This document shows, piece after piece, positions 24,611-33,004 of a stretch of 64,000 nucleotides of DNA. Position 1 is the stretch's first letter. Each line of letters opens with the position of its first letter. Made by a program: the position numbers and the translations under genes. The notes under the pieces were generated by a model, which was not told the origin of the DNA, did not search any database, and saw only the letters and a list, made by a program, of their open reading frames with translations. This DNA is from Alkalihalobacillus sp. CinArs1 (GTDB taxonomy: Bacteria > Bacillota > Bacilli > Bacillales > Guptibacillaceae), in NCBI RefSeq assembly GCF_947387515.1, contig NZ_CANDOB010000002.1:744001-808000 (forward strand). The letters run 5' to 3'.

Positions 24611-26578
24611 ATGAAGAAATTGGGAATGATTATTGCGTCGATCAGTATGGCACTTACTGTTGTTACGCCATCGATGACGCCAAATGAGGTTCATGCAGCA
24701 ACGAATGGCGATGTTGTTGTCAATGAATTAGCATGGATGGGGACGACAGTTGATTACAACGATGAGTGGATCGAGCTTTACAACAATACGGGCAGCGCCA
24801 TTTCACTAGATGGCTGGACGCTAAACGCAACAGATGGCAGTCCATCTATCAACTTGACTGGCAGTATCCCAGCAGACGGTTATTACATACTTGAAAGAAC
24901 AGATGATAATACAATATCTGGCGTTACGGCTGATCATATTTACAGTGGGGCACTTAGCAACTCTGGCGAAAACTTCGAACTTCGCGATGGTAGCGGCGCA
25001 TTGATCGATAGCGTTGACGCATGGCATGCGGGTGATAACGACACGAAGGCGACGATGGAACGAGTAGACCCTGGAGTAGCAGGCACAGATGCTTCTAACT
25101 GGGTTACTTCTACTGGTTCATACACTGAAGGTAAAGGAACGCCTGCTTCATCGAACACAAGCGGCGGCTCAGGCGGTTCGGGGGGAGCTTGTACAGATAC
25201 AACAGAGCACCTGAATCAAGTTTCTGAATCACCTGACGCAATCAACGTTTATTTCAATAAATGTGCGATGGCTCAATATGCTGATGCAGGTAACGAAGCA
25301 AACTACAATGTAAATCTTGAAGATCGTCTCTTAAAGCGTATTAATGCAGCAACGACAAGCATCGATTTCGCGACATATGAGATCAACCTTCCTAAAATCG
25401 TTGATGCTCTTATCCAAAAGGCATCTGAAGGTGTAGACGTACGTGTGATCGCAGACTCGAAAGACGCGACAGATCCTCACTACGTAGACCGCTTCAAGAC
25501 AATGAGACTTTATGTTGAAGAAATGGTGCGTGGAAAAGATATGGTTGTCGGAACGGCAGACGATATTCACGTATTCTCTGATTCTCCAATGCTAGCAGTC
25601 GAAGACACAAATCTACGTGCGGACCATAACCTACCTTCTTCACCAGATGATTTCCCACAGCGTACGGTTATGATCGGGAACACTGAAATGACAGGCTATT
25701 TATTCGTTGAAGCGGAACAGCAAACTGACGGGACGTATTATTCTCCTGACGATCAAATGCACAATAAATTTGCACTCGTTGATGACCAGTGGGTGTTTAC
25801 TGGAAGCTGGAACTTTACAGTGACAGGTCTTTATGGGTCTGAAGAAAACATGGCGAACGGCGTTCTTGATGGTAACCAGCAGCACGTTGTGGAAGTGAAT
25901 TCTTCGGAATTAGCATCAATCTATGAAACTGAATTCAATGAAATGTGGGGAACATCAACATTAACACCAAGCACAGCGAATGCTAACTTTGGCTCTCGTA
26001 AAACGGATAACACACCACATCAAGTAACGATAGGTGGGAAAACAGTTGAGGTTTACTTCTCCGCTGGAGATGATGCGGTCGGTCGTATGGCTGAACTAAT
26101 CAAAACTGAAGCTGATCTCAACACGTATTTCACGATCTTCGCTTGGAGTGATCAGACTCTAGTCGATGAGCTGAAGTACAAGTGGGAAGGTTCTTACCAG
26201 GACCAGCAAGGAACACTTACTGGCTTCGATGTAAAAGGCGTATTCTCAAGTGATTTCTGGAATCAGTGGTGGTCAGCGAGTATCGAAATGACGGGCCGCA
26301 CGGTAACGGGAAGTCAAAACAACCCGAATATTCGCTGGGCGAATGCTGCTCCAGTATACAAGGATGCTGAATCCCGTAAGCTTCATAGTAAAACGATGCT
26401 TGTGGATGCAGAAACGAACAGTGATCCAACCGTCATTGTCGGTTCAACGAACTGGAGCACAAACGGTAACGACGTGAATGACGAAAACATGCTCATCATT
26501 CATGATGATGCAATCACGAACCAATTTGTACAGGAATTCAACGCACGGTACATTCAAGCAGGTGGAACAATAAATTAA
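24611..26578 (+). CDS. Secreted lamin-tail plus phospholipase D-like protein
   Basis: Extracellular protein of 655 residues. Residues 1-31 are a signal peptide ending near VHAAT. A lamin-tail domain follows (about 35-160: VVVNELAWMGT, DEWIELYNNTG, LDGWTL, YYILERTDD), then a Ser/Gly linker (SGGSGGSGG). The rest is a PLD-fold enzyme with two HKD motifs: HNKFALVD (His384, Lys386, Asp391) and LHSKTMLVD (His592, Lys594, Asp599), each followed by a GSxNW/T block. PLD enzymes cleave phosphodiesters; with a lamin-tail domain an extracellular nuclease or phospholipase is most likely. ATG 24611 follows TTAGGGAGGG. A cre site lies upstream. Confidence 0.88.
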   Translation: MKKLGMIIASISMALTVVTPSMTPNEVHAATNGDVVVNELAWMGTTVDYNDEWIELYNNTGSAISLDGWTLNATDGSPSINLTGSIPADGYYILERTDDNTISGVTADHIYSGALSNSGENFELRDGSGALIDSVDAWHAGDNDTKATMERVDPGVAGTDASNWVTSTGSYTEGKGTPASSNTSGGSGGSGGACTDTTEHLNQVSESPDAINVYFNKCAMAQYADAGNEANYNVNLEDRLLKRINAATTSIDFATYEINLPKIVDALIQKASEGVDVRVIADSKDATDPHYVDRFKTMRLYVEEMVRGKDMVVGTADDIHVFSDSPMLAVEDTNLRADHNLPSSPDDFPQRTVMIGNTEMTGYLFVEAEQQTDGTYYSPDDQMHNKFALVDDQWVFTGSWNFTVTGLYGSEENMANGVLDGNQQHVVEVNSSELASIYETEFNEMWGTSTLTPSTANANFGSRKTDNTPHQVTIGGKTVEVYFSAGDDAVGRMAELIKTEADLNTYFTIFAWSDQTLVDELKYKWEGSYQDQQGTLTGFDVKGVFSSDFWNQWWSASIEMTGRTVTGSQNNPNIRWANAAPVYKDAESRKLHSKTMLVDAETNSDPTVIVGSTNWSTNGNDVNDENMLIIHDDAITNQFVQEFNARYIQAGGTIN

Positions 26579-26586
26579 TTCAGAAG

Positions 26587-26620
26587 AGCATGAAATCGTA
26601 TCGATTTCATGCTTTTTTTA
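26587..26620 (+). terminator. Terminator after the PLD-like gene
   Basis: GCATGAAATCG TAT CGATTTCATGC and a run of seven T residues: an 11-bp perfect stem. Confidence 0.93.
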
Positions 26621-26634
26621 TTTTTAGAAAAAAT

Positions 26635-26672
26635 TTGCACAAATCAGTTATAATGTTATATATTTATAACAT
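26635..26672 (+). promoter_or_regulatory. Promoter with overlapping operator of the membrane/XRE pair
   Basis: TTGCAC (26635-26640), an 18-bp spacer and TATATT (26659-26664) fit a sigma-A promoter. The palindrome ATGTTATA TATT TATAACAT (26653-26672) covers the -10 box, as expected if the XRE regulator encoded by this unit represses itself. Confidence 0.5.
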
Positions 26673-26707
26673 AAAGTTAATTATTTCTAACAAAAGGAGT
26701 GAAAGAA

Positions 26708-27109
26708 TTGAAATCAAAAACGGCGTTGATGCTCTTTTCTATTCTGTCAGTTTCCCTTGTCGGTGGACTCCTTTTTCAACTGTACTCGCTGTTAAGTAGT
26801 GATAACATGACGTCAGCACAGCTGCTGCTAACTGCTGCAACCGTTGTAGTGATGGTGATCTTAATCCCAGTACTCTTAAATCTAAGAAAAGATGTGAAGG
26901 CTGGAATACCTCATGATGATGAGCTCTCAAAAAAGGTGAAGATGTTTGCCGCTGGCTATGCGTATTTTTCATCTCTTATCATTTGGCTTGTCCTATTTGC
27001 CTTCCATTCTTATCTCCAAAAAGATGACCTCCTCATGGTAGGGCTCGCTTTCATGATCTTAAGCTTCGGAATTAACTGGCTGTTTGTTAGAAGGAAAGGG
27101 TTTCAGTAA
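26708..27109 (+). CDS. Four-helix membrane protein paired with an XRE regulator
   Basis: A 133-residue membrane protein with four hydrophobic segments (about 6-26, 35-58, 80-102, 108-125), resembling DUF2178/DUF3169-type proteins that often accompany small XRE regulators. TTG at 26708 is seven bases after AAAGGAGTG; an upstream GTG at 26699 lies within the ribosome site itself and is unlikely. Its stop overlaps the regulator start (TAATG). Function unknown, perhaps sensing or sequestering the regulator. Confidence 0.65.
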   Translation: MKSKTALMLFSILSVSLVGGLLFQLYSLLSSDNMTSAQLLLTAATVVVMVILIPVLLNLRKDVKAGIPHDDELSKKVKMFAAGYAYFSSLIIWLVLFAFHSYLQKDDLLMVGLAFMILSFGINWLFVRRKGFQ

Positions 27110-27318
27110 TGATAACAAGAATGAAAGAGCTGCGCGCAATCCGCAAGTTAACACAAGCAGATCTTGCAAAGCGGGTTAACGTGCGAAGAGAAACGATCGT
27201 TTTTTTGGAAAAAGGGGAGTACAATCCTTCTCTTAAGCTTGCTGCGAAAATTGCAAAACAGCTAGAGTCACGGATAGAAGACGTGTTTATCTTCGATGAA
27301 GAAGAGTTAATAGAATAA
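27109..27318 (+). CDS. Small XRE-family transcriptional regulator (YozG/YgzD-like)
   Basis: A 69-residue, single-domain helix-turn-helix protein. The Cro/CI-type HTH reads [42 protein letters not shown]. The start overlaps the upstream membrane gene by one base, so they form one unit. It probably represses its own operon through the palindrome at 26653-26672. Confidence 0.88.
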   Translation: MITRMKELRAIRKLTQADLAKRVNVRRETIVFLEKGEYNPSLKLAAKIAKQLESRIEDVFIFDEEELIE

Positions 27319-27328
27319 ACACCTGACA

Positions 27329-27365
27329 AAATTGAGCGCGCAATTGATTGACGCTCAATTTTTTT
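27329..27365 (+). terminator. Terminator after the XRE gene
   Basis: AAATTGAGCG / CGCTCAATTT stem around GCAATTGATTGA, with T residues. Confidence 0.85.
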
Positions 27366-27462
27366 GGTTTCTCTAAATCGACAGGCGGCCCCCTTTCTGA
27401 ATTGTCAGTCTGTTACAATAATAGAAGCGTTGTGCGGATCAAGCTTACGGGAGGATAAGTAA

Positions 27463-28296
27463 TTGAATCGATTTTATATAAATGTAAATGAAAAGAACGT
27501 CCGTGTTACGGAGTGGGGAAATGAGGATAAACCGACTATTTTCTGTTTGCACGGACTTGGGAGTACGAGCCTTAGCTTTATCGAAATTGCTGAAGGATTA
27601 AAAGAGCGATACCACATCATCGCGGTTGACGCCCCTGGTCATGGGAAATCGGAATCTTTCGATCGAGAAGAAGACTATGAGATGCCAAAAATGGTAGAGT
27701 GGTTGAACCGTGTGCTCGATCGCTTGAACATTCACGCATTTTACTTTTTATCCCATTCATGGGGAAGTTTTGTTACACTCTTTTATTTGAAGGAAAACAG
27801 AGAAAAGGTAAAAGGTTCACTCTTACTAGATGGAGGTTATCAAAGTAAACGAGAGTCACAGCTTTCGATGGAAGAAGAAGCCGCTTCGTATGAAATCGAT
27901 TTTGAAGATTATATGGAATCGTGGGAATCGTTTAGAGAGCATGCTGCGTATGGAGCGGTTACGAGGAGAACTCCATCTTTAGATCTCGCAGCAGAAGATC
28001 TGCTACTGATGAAAGGTGGTAAGTATTACTGGCACGCGAGAGGGAAAACGGGAAGTAGTATTGTAAAAGCCATGCACAAGCATGAGATTATGGATATTTA
28101 TAAAGCGCTCCCAGCAGAAATCATTTTACTGCGCGCTACCCTCCCGGAGGAGCGGGAGAGTGAGCGTTCGAGGATGGCGAGTGTATTTGAAAAAGAAGCG
28201 AGTGCGATCGTGGAACTTGTTCCTCATAGTACACATATGCTCCACTGGGATCAGCCGGAGTATGTTATTAGCGTCATTACACAGAGATGGGTTTAA
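27463..28296 (+). CDS. Alpha/beta hydrolase
   Basis: A 277-residue alpha/beta-hydrolase fold enzyme. FCLHGLGSTSLSF carries the oxyanion HG motif (about residue 30), AVDAPGHGKSESF is typical, FLSHSWGSFVTLF holds the nucleophile Ser in a variant elbow (SHSWGS in place of GxSxG), and PHSTHMLHWDQPE gives the catalytic His. TTG start follows GGGAGGAT. It ends 15 bp before the alpha-glucosidase gene, so co-transcription is likely; the substrate is unknown. Confidence 0.85.
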   Translation: MNRFYINVNEKNVRVTEWGNEDKPTIFCLHGLGSTSLSFIEIAEGLKERYHIIAVDAPGHGKSESFDREEDYEMPKMVEWLNRVLDRLNIHAFYFLSHSWGSFVTLFYLKENREKVKGSLLLDGGYQSKRESQLSMEEEAASYEIDFEDYMESWESFREHAAYGAVTRRTPSLDLAAEDLLLMKGGKYYWHARGKTGSSIVKAMHKHEIMDIYKALPAEIILLRATLPEERESERSRMASVFEKEASAIVELVPHSTHMLHWDQPEYVISVITQRWV

Positions 28297-28311
28297 AAGG
28301 AGAGAAGCGGG

Positions 28312-29946
28312 ATGGAACGAACATGGTGGAAAGAAGCAGTCGTATATCAAGTTTACTGGCGGAGTTTCTATGATAGTGATGGAGATGGATATGGCGACTT
28401 AAGAGGCGTGATCGAAAAGTTAGATTATATCAAGAAGCTTGGGGTATCTGTCGTTTGGCTCAATCCCTTTTACGAATCACCTGATCGTGACAATGGGTAT
28501 GATATTTCCGATTATTACTCAGTGATGGAGAAGGCCGGTACGATGGAGGACTTTGAGAAGCTGTTACATGAAGCCCACAAGAGGGACCTAAAGGTCATCA
28601 TGGATCTTGTGGTGAACCATACTTCGGACCAACATGACTGGTTTACACAATCAAAGTCCTCGAAAGAGCATCCGAAGAGAGATTGGTACATATGGAGAGA
28701 CCCTGTGGATGGAAAAGAACCAAATAACTGGCGCTCCTATTTTACCCCATCAACTTGGGAGTTTGACGAAGGCACAGGACAATATTATTTTCATTCCTTC
28801 GCAGTTGAGCAGCCAGATTTGAACTGGGAGAACAAAGAAGTGAGAGAGGCGATCTATGAGATGATGCGCTTCTGGCTTGAGAAGGGCATCGATGGCTTTC
28901 GAATGGACGTCATTAACCTTCTAGCGAAGGTCGATGGTTTTCCGAATGCTGAAAATCCCGACTATACTGATTACCTTGCAAATAATCCAGGCATCCATGA
29001 GTATTTGAAAGAGATGAACGAAAAGGTTCTCTCTCATTATGACGTTTTGACAGTTGGAGAGATTCCGTTCGTTACACCTGAGGAAGGCTTAAAGTACGTA
29101 GCAGAAGACCGAGGAGAGTTAAAGACGCTCTTTCATTTTGAGGTAGCTGACGATATGCCGACTTGGGATATGGTCCGGTATAAGGAAATTCAGGAGAAGT
29201 GGCATGAGACTTTTTATGGAAAAGGGTGGAATTCGCAGTTTTTGAATAATCATGACCACACACGTCAGGTAACGAGATACGGGAATGACAATCGTTATCG
29301 AAAAGAATCGTCCAAGCTTCTTGCCACGATGATTCATACACTTCCAGGAATACCCTATGTTTTTCAAGGGGAAGAAATTGGCATGACGGGTGTTCGATTC
29401 GATTCGATCGAAGATTACAACGATATCGCGATGAAAAATAAATTTAGAGAAGAAGTTGAAAAGGGCCGAAACCCTGTTGAGGTATTTGAAACCTTATTGC
29501 CTTTGAGTCGGGATAATTCGAGGACACCTATACAGTGGGATGAAACAGAACAAGCTGGCTTTACAGAAGGTGAACCATGGATCAAGGTAAACCCAAACTA
29601 TAAACAGATCAACGTCAAGCGTGACCTTTCTGAAGAGGACTCGATCTTTGGTTATTATCAGGAGCTCATAGCACTACGAAAAGAGCATCCGGTTATGATT
29701 TACGGTGATTATAAAGATTTATCAAAAGGACAACAAAGGCTTTATGTATATACGAGGGAGTACGGTGAGTCCCGCTGGCTCATCATCTTAAACTATAGCG
29801 ACGATCATACGATTTTTCATACCGATGTAGCGATCGATGAGAACAGGAAGCGATTAATTCTTGCAAACTACCGTGATGTTACTGAGGACGATGTATTAAA
29901 GGGCACTTCTCTTAGACCTCATGAAGCAAGGATCTATGAACTATGA
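28312..29946 (+). CDS. GH13 alpha-glucosidase (oligo-1,6-glucosidase type)
   Basis: Cytoplasmic glycoside hydrolase family 13 enzyme, 544 residues, no signal peptide. Conserved regions: VMDLVVNHTSDQH (region I), GFRMDVINLLAK with the nucleophile Asp (region II, about residue 200), VGEIPFVTPEE with the acid/base Glu (about 255) and NNHDHTRQVTRYG with the transition-state Asp (about 330). The closest group is oligo-1,6-glucosidase/MalL, which hydrolyses isomaltose, sucrose or maltose units. It is distinct from the phosphotrehalase at 52872. ATG follows AAAGGAGAG. No sugar transporter is adjacent. Confidence 0.9.
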   Translation: MERTWWKEAVVYQVYWRSFYDSDGDGYGDLRGVIEKLDYIKKLGVSVVWLNPFYESPDRDNGYDISDYYSVMEKAGTMEDFEKLLHEAHKRDLKVIMDLVVNHTSDQHDWFTQSKSSKEHPKRDWYIWRDPVDGKEPNNWRSYFTPSTWEFDEGTGQYYFHSFAVEQPDLNWENKEVREAIYEMMRFWLEKGIDGFRMDVINLLAKVDGFPNAENPDYTDYLANNPGIHEYLKEMNEKVLSHYDVLTVGEIPFVTPEEGLKYVAEDRGELKTLFHFEVADDMPTWDMVRYKEIQEKWHETFYGKGWNSQFLNNHDHTRQVTRYGNDNRYRKESSKLLATMIHTLPGIPYVFQGEEIGMTGVRFDSIEDYNDIAMKNKFREEVEKGRNPVEVFETLLPLSRDNSRTPIQWDETEQAGFTEGEPWIKVNPNYKQINVKRDLSEEDSIFGYYQELIALRKEHPVMIYGDYKDLSKGQQRLYVYTREYGESRWLIILNYSDDHTIFHTDVAIDENRKRLILANYRDVTEDDVLKGTSLRPHEARIYEL

Positions 29947-29956
29947 GAGGTGGCGT

Positions 29957-30496
29957 ATGAAGATAGCTGAACGGTTTGGGGATATCCCAACGATTGAAAC
30001 AGAACGACTCATCCTAAGGAAAATAACGCTCGATGATGCAGTGGATGTGTATCATTATGCTTCGAATGAAGACGTAACTCGTCTCGTCACGTGGCATACT
30101 CACGAAGCATTGGAGGACAGTATCGAATTTATTCATACATTTTTACCTCGATATGATGCTCCGTGGGGAATCGAACTCAAACAAACTGGTAGGTTGATCG
30201 GTACCGTTCACTTCGTCTGGTGGGACCCTGAGCATAAAAGCGCAGAACTTGGTTATGTTCTTTCTCATGAACATTGGGGAGAGGGAATCATCACCGAAGC
30301 AGGCAGGGCGGTAATAAGGTTTGGTTTCGAGAGCATGGATTTAGTGCGAATTCAGGCTAGGTGTTTTTTGGAAAATATCGGATCTGAAAAGGTTATGAAG
30401 AAATTAGGGATGTCCTATGAAGGGATAACGAGAAAAGCAATGCTTGTAAAAGGGACACATCGTGACTTAAAAGTATATGCAATCGTTCAGGACTGA
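29957..30496 (+). CDS. GNAT N-acetyltransferase, RimJ/RimL-like
   Basis: A 179-residue GNAT acetyltransferase. It starts MKIAERFGDIPTIETERLILRKITLDDA, the RimL-type N-terminus; ELGYVLSHEHWGEGIITEAGRAVIRFGF is the acetyl-CoA binding block, and ENIGSEKVMKKLGMSYEG the conserved C-terminal motif. ATG 29957 follows GAGAGGTGG. It is 10 bp after the alpha-glucosidase stop. The substrate is unknown. Confidence 0.86.
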   Translation: MKIAERFGDIPTIETERLILRKITLDDAVDVYHYASNEDVTRLVTWHTHEALEDSIEFIHTFLPRYDAPWGIELKQTGRLIGTVHFVWWDPEHKSAELGYVLSHEHWGEGIITEAGRAVIRFGFESMDLVRIQARCFLENIGSEKVMKKLGMSYEGITRKAMLVKGTHRDLKVYAIVQD

Positions 30497-30502
30497 ATAA
30501 CT

Positions 30503-30530
30503 AAAGCGCCCAGGGGGAGGGCGCTTTTAT
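30503..30530. terminator. Terminator between convergent GNAT and glyoxalase genes
   Basis: AAAGCGCC CAGGGGGAG GGCGCTTT followed by T residues. The stem can serve both strands. Confidence 0.8.
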
Positions 30531-30531
30531 G

Positions 30532-30948
30532 TTAGAGCTTGTTCTGTTCTTTCCGTACCTCATCACGATGATATGGAGAGTCCTTCACTTCATTTACTAC
30601 GCTGAACGTATTGCCGTCTAAATCATAGAAATCAAATACCTTCATGCCACCAAATGCCTCGATTTCAGTTGTCACAACGCCATTTTCGTGTAACTTTTCA
30701 TAAGCTTCTTCAATATCATCGACGAGAAAATTATAATACCCGTTCTTTGAATCAGTCGAAATTGTGAATTCAGTTGACTGTGACTCACCTACTTGAATTA
30801 AGGCGAGCTGTGTATCATCGTTTGGAAAGTAAAATCCAACACCGCCATCCCAGCTGTCGATCTTCGTCACACCGAGGTTGTCTTCGTACCACTTTACCGC
30901 TTTGTTGAGATCAGTTACAGGAATGAAAATACTGCCTACTTTGAACAT
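30532..30948 (-). CDS. VOC-fold (glyoxalase/bleomycin resistance) protein
   Basis: A 138-residue single VOC domain protein. It opens VGSIFIPVTDLNKAVKWYEDNLGV, with paired beta-alpha-beta-beta-beta modules; the C-terminal FGGMKVFDFYDLDGNTFSVV has the usual Asp-x-x-Gly-Asn turn and metal-site region. Start ATG 30948 follows an AGGAGGAAC site; upstream open frame is not needed. Likely metal-dependent, substrate unknown. It is divergent to the peroxiredoxin-like gene. Confidence 0.85.
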   Translation of the reverse strand: MFKVGSIFIPVTDLNKAVKWYEDNLGVTKIDSWDGGVGFYFPNDDTQLALIQVGESQSTEFTISTDSKNGYYNFLVDDIEEAYEKLHENGVVTTEIEAFGGMKVFDFYDLDGNTFSVVNEVKDSPYHRDEVRKEQNKL

Positions 30949-31076
30949 GTCGTTCCTCCTTTTTCTTGTACTGCCTTTAGTACGACTGGTGATGGGAAAA
31001 AGTTCCGAACAATCCAATTTCTTGATAGGGTTTTTGAAGATCGATACAATAATTGAAGAGAATGGAGGAATGTAGT

Positions 31077-31610
31077 GTGAACGTAAACTTTGAAACGCAG
31101 TCAGGCAAACGATCGTTCGATCAGATCGTTGAAGGAAACAGTAAAACAATGATCGTCTTTGTTCGCCACCTCGGTTGACCGATCTGTCGAGAATATCTCA
31201 CGCAGTTGCGTGAGCGAATTGATGAGTTTCATGGTGTCACTGTTTATGCGATTGCCCCTTCGAATGCTAAATTTATCGGAAAGTTCTTAGAAGCATTTGG
31301 ACCTTTTCCATTTCCGATTCTTGGTGATCCCAATAAAGAGGCGTATTATCAATTAGGTCATAAAACATCTCCAAAATGGAAGCTTCTATCAAAAGCAGCG
31401 ATCGGTTTTGTTTTTGGGAAGGTAAAGAATTTTATTCCAAGTGATGAGCGTCAGAAAAAAGTTGTGTTAACATCTATGAAAAAAGCCGATGTTTACATAC
31501 AAGGCGGAACGTATCTCTATTCTGAGAGAGGTCAGTTGATCTGGCAGCATGTCGATTCATCACCTGAAGATCATGCGAAGATCGATACAGTATTGGAAAA
31601 ATTAAAATAA
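31077..31610 (+). CDS. Peroxiredoxin-like protein with in-frame TGA at the first redox Cys (candidate selenoprotein)
   Basis: Thioredoxin-fold AhpC/TSA (PRXL2-like) protein of 177 codons. GTG 31077 is preceded by GGAGGA. Residues 22-40 read KTMIVFVRHLG-TGA-PICREYL; relatives, as I recall them, have RHxGCPxCRE, so TGA 31176-31178 falls on the first Cys of the redox pair (codon 34), with Cys37 intact. Both sides are otherwise open in one frame (33 codons before, 143 after) and remain family-like (VTVYAIAPSNAKFIGKFLE, YLYSERGQLIWQH). A perfect hairpin CTCACGC-AGTT-GCGTGAG begins 18 nt after the TGA, with G in the loop, as in bacterial SECIS elements. Read-through as selenocysteine is my preferred reading. 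A point mutation creating a pseudogene is the alternative. No sel genes are in this window. Confidence 0.68.
31197..31214 (+). promoter_or_regulatory. Candidate bSECIS hairpin inside the peroxiredoxin-like gene
   Basis: CTCACGC (31197-31203), loop AGTT (31204-31207), GCGTGAG (31208-31214). The stem is 7 perfect pairs, the G is second in the loop, and 25 nt separate the TGA from the loop. This fits the bacterial SECIS model I know (loop about 16-37 nt from UGA, small loop with an early G). It lies wholly within coding sequence, reading LTQLRE. Confidence 0.55.
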
Positions 31611-31631
31611 GGGCTATTCTTTCTAATGAAG

Positions 31632-31671
31632 AGAGCTTGGAAAGGCTTTTTGCCCTCCAAGCTCTATTTTA
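31632..31671. terminator. Bidirectional terminator between the peroxiredoxin-like gene and the ger operon
   Basis: AGAGCTTGGA / TCCAAGCTCT 10-bp stem, with T residues on the right. It can end both convergent units. Confidence 0.8.
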
Positions 31672-31689
31672 TTAGATTCGATACGACAA

Positions 31690-31893
31690 TTATAAGTTGA
31701 GTCCTTTAGCAAGCAGCTTTACTGGATAGAGTGGATCGATGAGTTTGTCCATTGACCACGTCCACCAAATCCATCCGGTTACAAGGGACATTAATAAAAA
31801 CTTTATCAGGTTTATTTTGTCTTTCTTAACGATAAGGTAGATCACTGTAATGAGTATGAAAGCAAGAAATGGGAAAAACATGAACACATTCAT
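31690..31893 (-). CDS. Small two-helix membrane protein, candidate GerD-type (D) receptor subunit
   Basis: A 67-residue protein with two hydrophobic segments (about 2-21 and 30-45) and a short tail. It is the last gene of the germinant-receptor operon; its ATG overlaps the GerB-type stop by 4 bp, after AAAGGGAG. Its size, topology and position match the small 'D' subunits described for some GerA-type receptors (such as GerKD or GerUD), which modulate receptor function. Not to be confused with the lipoprotein GerD. The function is inferred from context only. Confidence 0.7.
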   Translation of the reverse strand: MNVFMFFPFLAFILITVIYLIVKKDKINLIKFLLMSLVTGWIWWTWSMDKLIDPLYPVKLLAKGLNL

Positions 31894-32993
31894 GACTGAA
31901 CTCCCTTTCGTACATATGAAATGATTAGCAATAACAGCGGGAGAAAAATACCGAGGATTACAGAATAGATCGGTACGAGTGTTTTAGCGTAATGAATGTT
32001 TTCAACGATATTAGCGTGAGCACCCATTGAAAAAGCGGTTGTCGTAAATAGAAGGGTAAAAAGTATGGGAGTTTTGTATGGAAAACGAAAGACGCATTTT
32101 ATAAAGATAAAAGCTGCGTAGAGCAGAATCGAAACTTTGATCAATACAGTCGTTATCAAGATCGATGAAACAAACACGTCAAGGTTCTCAATGGTTTTAA
32201 ATAGACTAATTTCTTGAGCGGAAGCCATGGTAGGATACGTTAAGTTTGATATACGCATACAACCGATCGTTCCTACTAGAAGGAAAATGACTCCGATCGT
32301 AGATACCGTCGTAACGGTGCTTGCTAAATACACACTCTTCCTTGTTCGTTTGTTATTTCTTGTGAGTGGAATCAGCATGAGAATGGGAAGGAATTCAAGA
32401 TATGGAAAACTGAAAAACGAGACCGTCATGCTGCCGATCGCTTTCAAATCGAATGACCCAGGCATTGGAATGAGGCGTTCTGTGTCCCATTCCCCGATAA
32501 CGAGTAACAGTGAACCCCAGAAAATAACGAAGATTAATGGAGTTAAGATCTCTACTGTACGACCTAGAGTACGTATTCCTTTTGAAAGGACGTAGATGGC
32601 GACCGTAATGGTAAGGAGGTTAAACACAACGGTTGGCGTAAAATCCATCGCTACAGTATTGATCACATCACCAACATTTCTAGTTGCAAGGGATGCGATT
32701 AAGATGAAGAAATAAATAAAAATCAAGGAGATAACGAACCCTATTTTTTGCCCAAGCAGATTAACCGTAATTTCTGCAAGGTCTTTTCCTGGATGTCGTT
32801 TTAATAGGTGCAGCCATAGCCAAATGACGCCAAGACTCATGATGAATGCAAGAATAGGTGGGATCCATGACCATTGTTTTGTTGTTCCGATCAACCCACT
32901 CATTTGGACGAAATAGGTAGGTCCGATCAAGTAGTTCGTTGCAAGTAAGAAGAATTGCCACGTTGTCAAATGGTTGACGCTTAAATCCTTCAT
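31890..32993 (-). CDS. Spore germination receptor B subunit (GerAB/GerKB family permease)
   Basis: A 367-residue integral membrane protein of the amino acid/polyamine/organocation-related GerAB family, located in the inner spore membrane where it binds or transmits germinants. It has about ten hydrophobic segments and starts with FFLLATNYLIGPTYF-like TM1, typical of the family. ATG lies after GAGGAAGAGAG. Gene order A-C-B (transcribed right to left) is that of gerK. The ligand is unknown. Confidence 0.92.
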   Translation of the reverse strand: MKDLSVNHLTTWQFFLLATNYLIGPTYFVQMSGLIGTTKQWSWIPPILAFIMSLGVIWLWLHLLKRHPGKDLAEITVNLLGQKIGFVISLIFIYFFILIASLATRNVGDVINTVAMDFTPTVVFNLLTITVAIYVLSKGIRTLGRTVEILTPLIFVIFWGSLLLVIGEWDTERLIPMPGSFDLKAIGSMTVSFFSFPYLEFLPILMLIPLTRNNKRTRKSVYLASTVTTVSTIGVIFLLVGTIGCMRISNLTYPTMASAQEISLFKTIENLDVFVSSILITTVLIKVSILLYAAFIFIKCVFRFPYKTPILFTLLFTTTAFSMGAHANIVENIHYAKTLVPIYSVILGIFLPLLLLIISYVRKGVQS

Positions 32994-33004
32994 CTCTCTT
33001 CCTC

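Noticed and set aside
31206-31610. Separate 134-aa gene starting at TTG 31206
   Set aside because: The TTG lies in the loop of the hairpin and has no ribosome site. The frame continues upstream to a good start at 31077 except for one TGA, so it is the body of the peroxiredoxin-like gene.
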